A DNA stretch of 64,000 nt from WQXF01 sp031553615 (GTDB taxonomy: Bacteria; Bacillota; Clostridia; Christensenellales; Aristaeellaceae), in NCBI GenBank assembly GCA_031553615.1, contig JAVBLJ010000010.1, positions 89,785 through 153,784 of the forward strand, given 5' to 3'. This document shows, piece after piece, positions 8,407-17,282 of the stretch (position 1 is the first letter of the stretch; every line of letters starts with the position of its first letter). Position numbers and translations under genes: made by a program. The notes under the pieces are model-generated. The model did no database searches. It was given only the letters and a program-made list of their open reading frames with translations, and was not told the origin of the DNA.

Positions 8407-11322
8407 TTATCCGGCCATGGCCGCTGGCTGCTTCGCCTTATCCTTTTTCTGCGCCTTGCGAATCACCAGCCACCCCCAAGCCGCGAGCAGCAAGATAATT
8501 GCGCCATCCGCCAGAATCAGTACTTCTTGCCACACAGGCAAGCGATAACCGGTAATCACGGCGTTCATCGCGTTGCTATTTACCGTGGTGTACAGGATAT
8601 TCTTTGTCGCGGCTCGCAAACGGGTGGCCTGTGTTGCGGTCAGATTATCGGATGAAGGGATTTTCCCCCCCTGTGCCAACACCAAGTCGCCACCAGCGCG
8701 GATCATCTGCTCGGAATTCAGATATTCTTTCAGCGCATAGTCGGTAATCACCATTCCACGGAAACCCCACTCGTTGCGCAAGATTTCAGTCAACAGCGCA
8801 TAACTGCCTCCCGCCCATTCCGTGCCGATTCGGTTAAACGAGGACATGATGGCGGTGGTTTGTCCCTTCTTCACCGTCATCTCAAAGGGCTTGAGATACA
8901 TCTCGCGCAAAGCCTGCTCGTTTAGCCAAGTGATAAGGCCGTTGGCATCGCGGCAGGTTTCCTGCTCGTTGACCGCAAAATGTTTTACAAAGGTATATAG
9001 CCCCTTGGCTTTTGCGCCTTGACACACCTGTGCCGCCATGGCGCCGGATAGGAAGGGATCTTCGCTATAATATTCCCAGTTCCGGCCGCCGAAAGGGCTA
9101 CGGTGGATGTTGACCGCCGGAGCATACCAGCCCGAGTACGGCAGCTTATCGCCCTTCTCATAGCCATGCAGGCCTTCGTTGCCCACCATCTCGCCCATTT
9201 CCCTGGCGATCTCCGTGTTCCAAGTAGCACCCACTACACACTCGGACACATACGCGCAGGTATCATACACCTCCGGCCCGCCCATAAAGGCAGTGAAGCC
9301 ACCGGGGCCGTCCGGCTCAATGGTCTTGGGTTTGCTAATACTTTCGACGTATCCTGTACCGTACGCGCCGACGCCGATGAGCGCAGCCATCTGCTTATAA
9401 GACAGTTGATCCAATAACTGATCCCAAAGCGGGTCGTCGTACGCCTTCCCGGCCAGATCTCGAAGCGCCGCTTTGGAGGATCCGGCTCCTTGCTTGGGCA
9501 TTTCAAGCGCGTACCAAGGCTTCCCTTCGTCCTCGCTTTGGTAGTCCATGCTGTCGATCAACGCTTGCGAGACCGATAGATCCTCCATGGCAGGCGGCTT
9601 GGGCCAGGTGCCTTCCCAATCGCTTCGGCTCAAATACTGCACGATATGTCCGCTGACATCATCGAAGCGATTTTCGATGGCGGCCTGCGTGTCTTCGTCG
9701 TGGGCGATCGTCACATCCTCGGCCACGGTGTAATGCAGGGTCTTAACCACCTCGTGCGCGTTTTTCGCAATGGCAATCTGATAAGCACCCGCCTCCAGCT
9801 CATAGCCAATAAAGCCATTTTTGTTGGCGTCGTTGTAGTCATAGCTACGCATATCGGCCACCTTAAGCTTTAGCTCCACCGTGTCCGATTGCCCCTGCTT
9901 GGCAATGCGCTGTGTCTTGCCAAAAGCGCCCAATACCTCGTGTGATTTCTCGATTTCGCCGACGGTATAAGGCGGTGTGTAATAGAGCTGCACCACATCC
10001 TTCCCGTCGTAATCACCGATGTTGGTGACCTTCACCTTCACGGTAATCTCGTCCCCTTGCGAAAGCACGGATCCCTCCGGCGGCGTGACGCTTTCGATTT
10101 CCCACGTGAAATCAGTATAGCTCAGCCCGTAACCAAAGGGAAACACCACGTTCTGAGCATACCATTCAGGATGCCCGGCTTCTGCTTCGGTAAACCCTCT
10201 CGTTTCATAATACCGATAGCCAACGTACATGCCCTCTTCGTAGTCCACAAAGTAGGCATTTTGCTTAGTGCCGTCCACGTTGTAGCGATTGCCGTTGCCC
10301 GCCGGGTTGATGCCGAAGTTCTGCCAAGTGGGATCCTTTTTGAAGTCTCTAGCGTATGTATCGATGGTATGCCCGGAGGGATTCACTGCGCCTTTCAATA
10401 TCTCGCCCAGCGCCATGATGCCTGTTGCGCCCGGGCTTCCGATCCACAGTGCGCCCTTGATGTTTTGCTGATAGGCGTAATGCGTAGGATCATCTAAGAA
10501 GCCCAACTCCATTGCTGGACTGCAATTGATAATGACAATGACGTTTTCAAAGTTTGCACAAACCTCTTGCAGTAGGCTGGTTTCACTTTCATCCAATTGT
10601 AGGTAGTGATCGTCGGCATTGCGCGCACCGGCAACCTTTCCTGTGTCGGTAGCGGATTTCTGCATGGTTCTCGGCAGATCAATGCCTTCGCCGCCAATGC
10701 GAGAGATGACCACCAGCGCCGCGTCCTTGTATTGACTCTCCGCACCGTAACTGGCTTTGACAGAATCGCCGTAACTGCTCAGCGGCGTTTCGCCGGTCGC
10801 AAAGCCTGTTACGTTTGCGCCGATGGATGGATTGGCTGGACGGCCGCTTCCAGAGTCGCTGCTTAGATAGAAATCCCTGAGCACCGGATTAACCCGGAAA
10901 CCCGCCGCCTCCAAGCTATCGTAGATGGTCTTGGCATCCGCGCCACTGACATTGCCCGAGCCGGAGCCACCCAGCACCAGCTTCGCCGAGCTCTTGCCAA
11001 AGACGCTGATCCCGGCGTTTTCCGCCAGGGGCAGCGCATCCTGGTTTTTCAAAAGAATGGTGCCTTCCTCGGCAATGGATATATTGAAGGCATTTGCGGC
11101 TGCGAGCACTTCGCTTTTGTTTTCATAATCGCTGGGATAAGCACCGCTGTTCTCGCTGACTACAGCGCGCTTTTTGCCAAACAGCAAATCCATGGTGCCG
11201 CTGATGAACACTGATTGGGTGAGCACCAAAGAGATAACCAGCACAAGCACCAGCAGAATGGACGTGATGATACACCAGACTTTCACTGGCTTATGCGAAA
11301 AAACAGATTGCTTAGCTTTCAT
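8407..11322 (-). CDS. Membrane-anchored GH3 glycosidase with swapped domain order
   Basis: A 971-residue GH3 enzyme started at ATG 11322 (GGGAGGGCGGC upstream). It has a transmembrane helix near residues 14-36 and another near the C terminus (about 940-960) followed by a basic tail, so the catalytic part is held outside the cell at both ends. The order is reversed from canonical GH3: the alpha/beta sandwich comes first (G-S-G-S-G-N-V), then an Fn3-like domain, and the catalytic barrel last (D-G-P-G-G-F, nucleophile in V-I-T-D-Y-A). Swapped GH3 enzymes are known, for example from Ruminococcus albus. It probably trims plant or mucosal beta-glycans at the surface. A terminator separates it from the lipoprotein gene upstream. 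Confidence 0.92.
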   Translation of the reverse strand: MKAKQSVFSHKPVKVWCIITSILLVLVLVISLVLTQSVFISGTMDLLFGKKRAVVSENSGAYPSDYENKSEVLAAANAFNISIAEEGTILLKNQDALPLAENAGISVFGKSSAKLVLGGSGSGNVSGADAKTIYDSLEAAGFRVNPVLRDFYLSSDSGSGRPANPSIGANVTGFATGETPLSSYGDSVKASYGAESQYKDAALVVISRIGGEGIDLPRTMQKSATDTGKVAGARNADDHYLQLDESETSLLQEVCANFENVIVIINCSPAMELGFLDDPTHYAYQQNIKGALWIGSPGATGIMALGEILKGAVNPSGHTIDTYARDFKKDPTWQNFGINPAGNGNRYNVDGTKQNAYFVDYEEGMYVGYRYYETRGFTEAEAGHPEWYAQNVVFPFGYGLSYTDFTWEIESVTPPEGSVLSQGDEITVKVKVTNIGDYDGKDVVQLYYTPPYTVGEIEKSHEVLGAFGKTQRIAKQGQSDTVELKLKVADMRSYDYNDANKNGFIGYELEAGAYQIAIAKNAHEVVKTLHYTVAEDVTIAHDEDTQAAIENRFDDVSGHIVQYLSRSDWEGTWPKPPAMEDLSVSQALIDSMDYQSEDEGKPWYALEMPKQGAGSSKAALRDLAGKAYDDPLWDQLLDQLSYKQMAALIGVGAYGTGYVESISKPKTIEPDGPGGFTAFMGGPEVYDTCAYVSECVVGATWNTEIAREMGEMVGNEGLHGYEKGDKLPYSGWYAPAVNIHRSPFGGRNWEYYSEDPFLSGAMAAQVCQGAKAKGLYTFVKHFAVNEQETCRDANGLITWLNEQALREMYLKPFEMTVKKGQTTAIMSSFNRIGTEWAGGSYALLTEILRNEWGFRGMVITDYALKEYLNSEQMIRAGGDLVLAQGGKIPSSDNLTATQATRLRAATKNILYTTVNSNAMNAVITGYRLPVWQEVLILADGAIILLLAAWGWLVIRKAQKKDKAKQPAAMAG

Positions 11323-11345
11323 ATATGCCGCCCTCCCAAGGAAGC

Positions 11346-11393
11346 CAAAACAACGCAAGCCGAAACAAGCGTAGCATCCGGCTTGCGTTGTTT
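11346..11393 (-). terminator. Rho-independent terminator after the lipoprotein gene
   Basis: A perfect 14-bp inverted repeat (arms 11349-11362 and 11379-11392, AACAACGCAAGCCG) runs into TTTTGG on the minus strand. It sits between the lipoprotein gene and the anchored GH3 gene, so the latter depends on read-through or its own promoter. Confidence 0.75.
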
Positions 11394-11416
11394 GCATGAT
11401 TTAGGTTCCCGTTGTA

Positions 11417-12070
11417 CTATTTTGCGTTAGATTCCACCGGCGTCCAAGTGAGTATCGCCTCGGTATCGAGGATGACACAATCGATCAGCGGCCCACCGGT
11501 ACCGCCGTTGTACAGCTCGTTCGCCAGAACTTTCAAGGTAATCTTGTTTTCGCCTTGAACCAGATTGATCTTGCCAATGGTGAACTCTTTAAATACCTTG
11601 TTCACTTTGCCGCTGCTGTCCGGCAGCTTGATTTCTTGGTAATCCAGCGCCGTGCCATTGACCGAGATCTCAAAGACCGAGGGATTCATTCTGACAATGC
11701 CTAGGTCGGAGCCGAGTACGATTTTCAACGTCGCTTCTTTCGCGGAATCAGCGGTAATCACATAGTCAAAGAACAGCTCGGCAAAGTAGGTGTAGCCGAT
11801 GTAGTTGCTGTTGCTAGCCGCTGAATCCTTCAGCACCAGCTCGGTTTCCATCGCCGCGTTGGAAGGTCCTGCACCGGCTTTGTCGGTCAGGTCAACAAAC
11901 TCGGCCTCGAAGGTATAGCTCTTGGCTGTGCCGGCAGCGGGTGCTTCGGTGGCTTGTGCCGCCGGGGTGGTGGCATCCTTGGCGCTGCCGCAACCGGTCA
12001 AGGCCAGGGCAGCGACGATGATCATCGCCAGGGTCAACAGGCGTTTCACGGAACACTTCGTAGCTTTCAT
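11417..12070 (-). CDS. Lipoprotein with carbohydrate-binding-module-like domain
   Basis: A 217-residue exported protein. The N terminus is a lipoprotein signal with lipobox L-T-G-C (Cys near residue 25), then a Thr/Ala/Pro-rich linker and a beta-rich domain of about 165 residues. The domain opens Y-T-F-E-A-E and contains G-Y-T-Y, resembling CBM6/CBM35-type modules. I start at ATG 12070 (GGAGAA nearby) rather than 12151, which precedes the signal. Between two GH3 genes, it probably binds glycans at the cell surface and presents them to the enzymes. The CBM assignment is by pattern only. Confidence 0.65.
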   Translation of the reverse strand: MKATKCSVKRLLTLAMIIVAALALTGCGSAKDATTPAAQATEAPAAGTAKSYTFEAEFVDLTDKAGAGPSNAAMETELVLKDSAASNSNYIGYTYFAELFFDYVITADSAKEATLKIVLGSDLGIVRMNPSVFEISVNGTALDYQEIKLPDSSGKVNKVFKEFTIGKINLVQGENKITLKVLANELYNGGTGGPLIDCVILDTEAILTWTPVESNAK

Positions 12071-12115
12071 TAATAGTTCTCCTGTCACTCGATAGTCGAA
12101 TCTCTTCGGAGGGGA

Positions 12116-12152
12116 TGGAAGCGGCGTCGAACCGATCAACGCCGCCTCCACA
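12116..12152 (-). other. Intercistronic hairpin between secreted GH3 and lipoprotein genes
   Basis: GGCGGCG and CGCCGC arms flank about 13 nt just after the GH3 stop, with no T-run. It looks like an mRNA-stabilising or processing stem rather than a terminator. Confidence 0.4.
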
Positions 12153-12161
12153 TCGTTTTTC

Positions 12162-15100
12162 TTACTTTACGGTCAGCACGAATGTCTGGGTCGCGGGTAG
12201 ATAGCCTTCCGCCGCCACGGTGATCTCAAACGCGAATTCGCCTGCCGCAGTGGGCGTGCCCGAAATCGTGCCGGTCAGGGCATCCAGGGTCAGGCCAGCG
12301 GGCAGTTCGCCGCTGGAGATGGCATACGCCATCGGGGTTAGCGCGGTCACGGTGTTCAGGGTCGCACCACCAGCCTCAGCGGCATACTGCTCGTTCAGCT
12401 TGGCGGCCTCGATGGTCACCGGCTCATACACCATCGCCGCGCCGATCGGTAGCTGCATCGCGTTGCTGTTGGCTACGGCATACAAGATGTTCTTCGTCGC
12501 TTGGCGGATCGCCATAAGATGGGTGGCTTCGTCGCCTGCACTCGCGGTGACCTGACGCGGCTCAGCCTTGCCAGCGGAAAGTACCAAATCGCCACCGGCA
12601 CGAATCATAGCATCCGCAGTCATGAAGGGATAGATCTCGATGTCGGTGATCACAAAGCCCTTGAAACCCCACTCCTTGCGCAGGATGTCGGTCAGCAGCC
12701 CATAGTTGGCACCCGCCCAGCGGTAGCCAATGCGGCTGAAGGAGGACATCGCTCCACGCGGATCGCTCTTTTCCACTGCGATTTGGAAGGGCTTGAAGTA
12801 CAGCTCGCGCATCGCTTGCTCGTTACACCAAATCGACAGGCCGGAAGTCTCTGCACCAGCACCAGCCTCCATGCCCATGAAGCCACCCAGCATGCCACGG
12901 TAGGGCAGGCTGCCATCCTCATGCATCGCAAAGTGCTTCACGGTTACGTATACGCCCTTGGAGCGCGCACCCCGGATGACGCTGGCGGCAAATTCACCGG
13001 CCAAGCGTCCATCCTCAGAATAATACTCGGTGTATCGGCTGTCAAGAGGAGTGCGATGGGTGTTCATCGCCGGGGAATACCAACCGGAGTAGGTCTTAAT
13101 TCCCTCGCCCATATCGGAGTTGCCCCACAGCGCCTGCTCACCGATGTTGACGCCCATTGCGTAGGCCAGCTCTTTGCTCCAGGTGGAGGCCAGAACAGGT
13201 GCGCTGGCGAAATTGATCGTCCGCTCGCCACCCACGCCATTGCCGGTCCAACCCTTGGGGCCGTCGGTGTCCAGTGCAAAGGGCTTCTCGATATACGGAA
13301 TTTCGATGGTGTTGAAGCCACCGTTGTTGATCATGTCGGTCATTTCTTGCAGCGTCAACTGATCCAGCAGCGCGTCCCACTGCGGATCGTCGTATTCCTT
13401 GCCCACCATTTCCTTCAGCGTCACCGCCGCCTTTTCGGGGCGGGTGGCCGCGTCGGCAACTGTCGGCATGGCCTCGGCCTTCCAGGGCGCGGTGGCATCG
13501 GTTTCCGCCGACACGGTCAGCGTCCAGTTGGCAAAGTCTTCATCGCTGACGTAGCGGCCATCCTTGGTCGGGTCTTCCGCGTTGATTTCCGGAACCTTGG
13601 GCCAAGTGCCTTCCCAATCGGCACGGGACAGCACGGTCTTGTCCGCGCTGCTGGCAATCGCGTCGTTCACATAGTCGAAGCGATTTTCCACGGTGTTTCC
13701 GGTCACAGCACTCGCATCGCACTTGATATCCTCGGTAACGGTGCATGTGATGGCGGCCACAACATCATGGGAGTTGCGCATCACCTTGACCTGATAATCA
13801 CCCTTTTCCAGCTCATAGCCTTTGAAGTCATTCTTGTTGGCATCGTTCCAGTCGTAGGAGGCCATGTCGATGGCCATAAAGGTCAACGTAACAGTCTCGG
13901 ACTCGCCGGGCTGCAAAAGCTGGGTCTTGGCGTAATCCGCCAGCACCACATGGGATTTTTCGATGCCGCCGGCGGTGTAGGGCGCGGTAACATACGCTTC
14001 CACTACCTCTTTGCCCGCCACATCGCCCTTGTTGGTTACCTTCACCTCCAGGGTGATTTGGTCTTTTGCGGCGATGGCGGTGCCATCAGCGGTGCCGCCC
14101 ACCACTTCCCAATCAAAGGTAGTATAGCTCAGGCCGTAGCCAAAGGGGTAAGCCACATGGTCTTCGTACCAAGTGGAGGCAGCATTGGCCTCTTTCTCGT
14201 CGAAGCCCCGGGTCTCATAGTAACGGTAGCCGAGGTAAATGCCTTCTTCATAATCGGTAAACATCGCAGCCCGAGCCTTGCCCTCTGCATCGATGTAGCC
14301 GCTGCCGCCCGCCGTGATGGGCGCTATGGTGTAGGAACCGTCCATGCCCGCTGGCCCAAAGTCAAAGGGCAGGCCATTGTCGCCCCAGTTGACCCACGAC
14401 GGGTTGGTGGTGAAATCCTTCACATACATGTCGACCAAGCGGCCAGAAGGGTTCACCTCGCCGCTCAAAATTTTGCCCAAAGCCGTGAAGCCATTGGCAC
14501 CGGGAGCGCCTGCCAAAATGGCCGCCTTCACGTTAGGGTAGGTGGCATCGTCCTGCAGGAAGCCCAACTCAATGGGCGCGGAGTTGGCGATTACCACAAC
14601 AACTTTTTCGAAATTCTCGTTGGCATACTTCAACAATTCAAACTGAGACACATCCAACATCATAGAATGGGCGCGCTCCGCGGTATCCCCCTCAGGAACC
14701 GCTTCCGGATTCATCGCCTTACCTTCGGATGTCTTCACATACATCTGGCCGCCCATGAGGGGCACTGTGGTGAAAGCACCGGTACCGGATAGCACTACGA
14801 TGGCCGCGTCGCCATATTCGCTGATGCTAGTTGCAAAGCCGTCTTTCGCGGCAGCAAAGTCCGCACGCATAGCGAAGTCCGAAGTCTTTTCTGCGGCAAC
14901 CCAGTCCCGGTATTGCGCTTCCACCGTGGGGTTAACTTCATAGCCAGCCGCCAAAATACTGGAATAGATATCCGACTGCAGCTTGGTCACACCGGCGGAC
15001 GTATCGTTCGCCGCGCTGCCGGCATCGCCGCCGGAAATGGCAGCGTGACCCAACACCGTCACCTTGCCGGGCTTGAGGGGCAGGACATTATCCTTGTTCT

Positions 15101-15287
15101 TTAGCAGCACCATACCCTCTTCGGCAATTATCTGGTTTAGTTCGCCTCCAGCAGAAATCGCCTCCTGTTTGCTCGCATAACCGGTTTGATAGGCCGATTC
15201 CGCCGCAAACGCCACGCTCACACCGCTGGTTACCATCAGTACAGCTAAGGCAAGCGCTAGGATTTTGACCAATCGATTTCCCCTCAT
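12162..15287 (-). CDS. Secreted GH3 glycosidase with swapped domains and C-terminal Ig-like domain
   Basis: A 1041-residue enzyme with a classical signal peptide (basic start, hydrophobic core, A-F-A-A cleavage region near residue 28). The alpha/beta sandwich comes first, then the Fn3-like domain, then the catalytic barrel with D-T-D-G-P-K-G and the nucleophile in F-V-I-T-D. The last 75 residues form a putative Ig domain (L-P-A-G-L-T-L ... I-S-G-T-P-T-A-A-G), as in He_PIG modules. It is the first gene of the unit with the CBM-like lipoprotein and is a paralogue of the anchored GH3 enzyme. ATG 15287 follows GGAGGGATCAT. The upstream 37-bp element is shared with the cytoplasmic GH3 gene. Confidence 0.93.
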   Translation of the reverse strand: MRGNRLVKILALALAVLMVTSGVSVAFAAESAYQTGYASKQEAISAGGELNQIIAEEGMVLLKNKDNVLPLKPGKVTVLGHAAISGGDAGSAANDTSAGVTKLQSDIYSSILAAGYEVNPTVEAQYRDWVAAEKTSDFAMRADFAAAKDGFATSISEYGDAAIVVLSGTGAFTTVPLMGGQMYVKTSEGKAMNPEAVPEGDTAERAHSMMLDVSQFELLKYANENFEKVVVVIANSAPIELGFLQDDATYPNVKAAILAGAPGANGFTALGKILSGEVNPSGRLVDMYVKDFTTNPSWVNWGDNGLPFDFGPAGMDGSYTIAPITAGGSGYIDAEGKARAAMFTDYEEGIYLGYRYYETRGFDEKEANAASTWYEDHVAYPFGYGLSYTTFDWEVVGGTADGTAIAAKDQITLEVKVTNKGDVAGKEVVEAYVTAPYTAGGIEKSHVVLADYAKTQLLQPGESETVTLTFMAIDMASYDWNDANKNDFKGYELEKGDYQVKVMRNSHDVVAAITCTVTEDIKCDASAVTGNTVENRFDYVNDAIASSADKTVLSRADWEGTWPKVPEINAEDPTKDGRYVSDEDFANWTLTVSAETDATAPWKAEAMPTVADAATRPEKAAVTLKEMVGKEYDDPQWDALLDQLTLQEMTDMINNGGFNTIEIPYIEKPFALDTDGPKGWTGNGVGGERTINFASAPVLASTWSKELAYAMGVNIGEQALWGNSDMGEGIKTYSGWYSPAMNTHRTPLDSRYTEYYSEDGRLAGEFAASVIRGARSKGVYVTVKHFAMHEDGSLPYRGMLGGFMGMEAGAGAETSGLSIWCNEQAMRELYFKPFQIAVEKSDPRGAMSSFSRIGYRWAGANYGLLTDILRKEWGFKGFVITDIEIYPFMTADAMIRAGGDLVLSAGKAEPRQVTASAGDEATHLMAIRQATKNILYAVANSNAMQLPIGAAMVYEPVTIEAAKLNEQYAAEAGGATLNTVTALTPMAYAISSGELPAGLTLDALTGTISGTPTAAGEFAFEITVAAEGYLPATQTFVLTVK

Positions 15288-15374
15288 ATGATCCCTCCGC
15301 CCTCATAATAGGTTGTGCATAAACGGCACAATCCTGTATTGTTAGTTAGATGATATCACAAAAAAACATACCGC

Positions 15375-15411
15375 GGGCACTTTAGCATAAATGGTCAATT
15401 TTTCAGCACAA
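15375..15411 (-). promoter_or_regulatory. Shared 37-bp upstream element, copy B (secreted GH3 gene)
   Basis: The minus strand begins TTGTGC and ends TATGCTAAAGTGCCC, matching copy A at 6185-6221. The upstream end overlaps the palindrome GCACAAGTTGTGC (15405-15417). Downstream comes a T-run and GATATCATC, probably the -10 region. It is inferred to be a regulatory site for the carbohydrate genes. Confidence 0.55.
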
Positions 15412-15517
15412 GTTGTGCCGCACAAACAACCATTGGTTCCCAGAGGCTGGGCTGAACTAGTTCTTGCAAATCTCTCATTGAAACCAACGAAAACTCGTCA
15501 TTTACGAAAGAACGATA

Positions 15518-15550
15518 CAACAAAACCGCCATACCGCAGGCGGTTTTATT
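15518..15550 (-). terminator. Terminator downstream of tRNA-Val
   Basis: AAAACCGCC and GGCGGTTTT arms with an 8-nt loop, followed by TTG on the minus strand, lie 26 bp after the tRNA. Confidence 0.7.
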
Positions 15551-15575
15551 GTATCAAAGTTAGGCTCTTTGAATG

Positions 15576-15651
15576 TGGTGGGAACAACAGGGCTCGAACC
15601 TGTGACCCTCTGCTTGTAAGGCAGATGCTCTCCCAACTGAGCTATGCTCCC
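15576..15651 (-). tRNA. tRNA-Val (anticodon TAC)
   Basis: The minus strand folds into a complete cloverleaf. The acceptor GGGAGCA pairs with TGTTCCC, the D arm is GCTC/GAGC, the anticodon stem TCTGC/GCAGA carries loop CTTACAA, and the T arm ACAGG/CCTGT has loop TTCGAGC. A discriminator A and an encoded CCA end it at 15576. The anticodon TAC reads valine codons. Confidence 0.97.
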
Positions 15652-15752
15652 CCATCGAGTGCCGCGCCATTTGCGGCAACTCGATTATCATACCTTGCGC
15701 AAGCCCGTTTGTCAATATCATGCGCGGATTTCCGGGCAATTTCCGGGCAGAT

Positions 15753-16376
15753 TCAGCGCCGCTGCGCCAGCTCGGCCCAGAGCGATTCCAGCGGAATGCC
15801 GCGCTCGGCCAGCAGCACCAGCAGGTGGTAGCAAAGGTCCGCCGATTCGTAGCAAATCTCACCCTTATCTCCCTTAATGGAGGCGATTACCGTCTCGGTG
15901 GCTTCCTCGCCCAGCTTTTTGCTGATTTTTTCAATGCCCTTGGCCAGCAGATAGTTGGTGTAGCTGCCCTCCTTGGGGTGGATCATGCGATCCTGGATCA
16001 CCGCGTACACCTGTTGCAAAATCTCGCTGCCCGGCTGGTGCAGCTGCGGCTCCGCGCTGCGCCAAAGCGGGTTGTGAAAGCAGCTCGGCTGCCCGGTGTG
16101 GCAGACCGGGCCGGTCTGCTCCACTTGGAGCAGCAGCGTGTCTCCATCGCAATCGTAGGCAATGTTGCACACCTTCTGCAGATGCCCGCTGGTTTCTCCC
16201 TTCCTCCAAAGCGTGCCCCGGCTACGGCTCCAGTAGGTCGCATACCCGGTGCTCTCGGTCATGCGGAGCGATTCCTCATTCATGTATGCCATCATCAGCA
16301 CCGCGCCGGTGTGAACATCCTGGGCGATGGCGGGAACCAACCCCTGCGAGTTGAAGCGAATGTTGGTCAAATCCAT
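15753..16376 (-). CDS. hisIE: Bifunctional phosphoribosyl-AMP cyclohydrolase / phosphoribosyl-ATP pyrophosphatase
   Basis: A 207-residue fusion catalysing steps 2 and 3 of histidine synthesis. Residues 1-110 are HisI (M-M-A-Y-M-N-E, S-R-S-R-G-T-L-W-R-K-G-E-T-S-G, with the D-C-D-G-D-T and C-H-T-G metal sites). Residues 115-207 are HisE (E-G-S-Y-T-N-Y-L, E-E-A-T-E-T-V-I-A). Fusion of these two is common in bacteria. It is the last gene of the his operon and is separated from hisA by 177 bp holding an inverted-repeat element where hisF would usually be. Confidence 0.95.
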   Translation of the reverse strand: MDLTNIRFNSQGLVPAIAQDVHTGAVLMMAYMNEESLRMTESTGYATYWSRSRGTLWRKGETSGHLQKVCNIAYDCDGDTLLLQVEQTGPVCHTGQPSCFHNPLWRSAEPQLHQPGSEILQQVYAVIQDRMIHPKEGSYTNYLLAKGIEKISKKLGEEATETVIASIKGDKGEICYESADLCYHLLVLLAERGIPLESLWAELAQRR

Positions 16377-16418
16377 GTGTTTCCCCCCTTATGCTATCCC
16401 TCTCGTTCGATCTCTTGC

Positions 16419-16529
16419 GATAGATCGCGGTAGATTTTTTCGAATGGCTAGGAACTTAAAGGAGGCGTAGTCAGCAGCTGCGCGACTGAAGCGCAACAAC
16501 GCCATTCGGAAAAAGATCCGCGAGATATC
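16419..16529. repeat. MITE-like imperfect inverted repeat between hisA and hisIE
   Basis: Arms of about 29 bp (16419-16448 and 16501-16529) are inverted copies sharing CGAATGGC, a T-run and TCGCGG-like outer parts, around a 52-bp centre. It has no coding capacity. It fills most of the only large gap in the his operon. It could be a miniature element, a large RNA hairpin or a remnant of a deletion. Confidence 0.5.
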
Positions 16530-16553
16530 TTAGAAATGGGATGAGGGGTAGTA

Positions 16554-17270
16554 TTATCCATGGGCCGTGGCGATCGCCTCACACAGCATAAATGCGCCCG
16601 AATACAGCGACTTCCCGCAGATCGCACCCGCGCAGCCGATCTCCCGCAGCGCCGCAATGTCCGCCAGGGTGGCGACGCCGCCCGAGCCGATAACGGCCAG
16701 CCCGCTTTCCCGAATCAGCGCCGCGGTGGCCTCCACGTTTGGACCCGCCAGGGTTCCATCGCGCGCGATGTCCGTGTAGATGATGTCGCGCACGCCCTCC
16801 ACACCCATGCGCAACGCCAATTCCACGGCCGAAACTTTGCTGGCTTCCACCCAGCCGCGCACCGCCACGAAGCCCTCGTGCGCATCGATACCGCAGGCGA
16901 TCCGTCCCGGATAGGCCGCGCACGCCTCCCGCACCAGCGCGGGATTTTCCAACGCCACCGTGCCCAGGATCACGCGGGTCACGCCGCGCTTTTCCAACCG
17001 GTCCGCAATATCCGCCATGGTGCGAATGCCGCCGCCCAGCTGCACCGGAATCGATACCCGTTCGGTGATGCGTTGCACAGCCTCCAAATTGCCCGCCTGC
17101 CCGGTAAAAGCGCCGTCCAGGTCGACCAGATGCAACCAGCGCGCCCCCGAGGCCTGCCACAATTCGGCGGCATCTTCGGGTGCACCGTAGTCGGTCACCT
17201 CGTCGGCTCTGCCCTTGAACAGGCGCACGCAGCGCCCCGCCTTCATATCGATCGCCGGATAAATGATCAT
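16554..17270 (-). CDS. hisA: Phosphoribosylformimino-5-aminoimidazole carboxamide ribotide isomerase
   Basis: A 238-residue (beta/alpha)8 isomerase, step 4 of histidine synthesis. The catalytic Asp lies in A-I-D-M-K-A-G-R-C-V-R-L near the N terminus and the second in Y-T-D-I-A-R-D-G-T. The phosphate loops are L-G-G-G-I-R and G-S-G-G-V. I start at ATG 17270, six bases after GGGAGG, which suits the site better than the upstream ATG 17276. It follows hisB by 12 bp; hisH, commonly placed between them, is absent. Confidence 0.95.
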   Translation of the reverse strand: MIIYPAIDMKAGRCVRLFKGRADEVTDYGAPEDAAELWQASGARWLHLVDLDGAFTGQAGNLEAVQRITERVSIPVQLGGGIRTMADIADRLEKRGVTRVILGTVALENPALVREACAAYPGRIACGIDAHEGFVAVRGWVEASKVSAVELALRMGVEGVRDIIYTDIARDGTLAGPNVEATAALIRESGLAVIGSGGVATLADIAALREIGCAGAICGKSLYSGAFMLCEAIATAHG

Positions 17271-17282
17271 GCGCATCCTCCC

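Noticed and set aside
12501..14792. Long plus-strand open frame of 763 codons
   Set aside because: It lies wholly antisense to the secreted GH3 gene, is His/Gly/Arg-rich without any domain and has no ribosome site; it is a mirror of GC-rich codon use.
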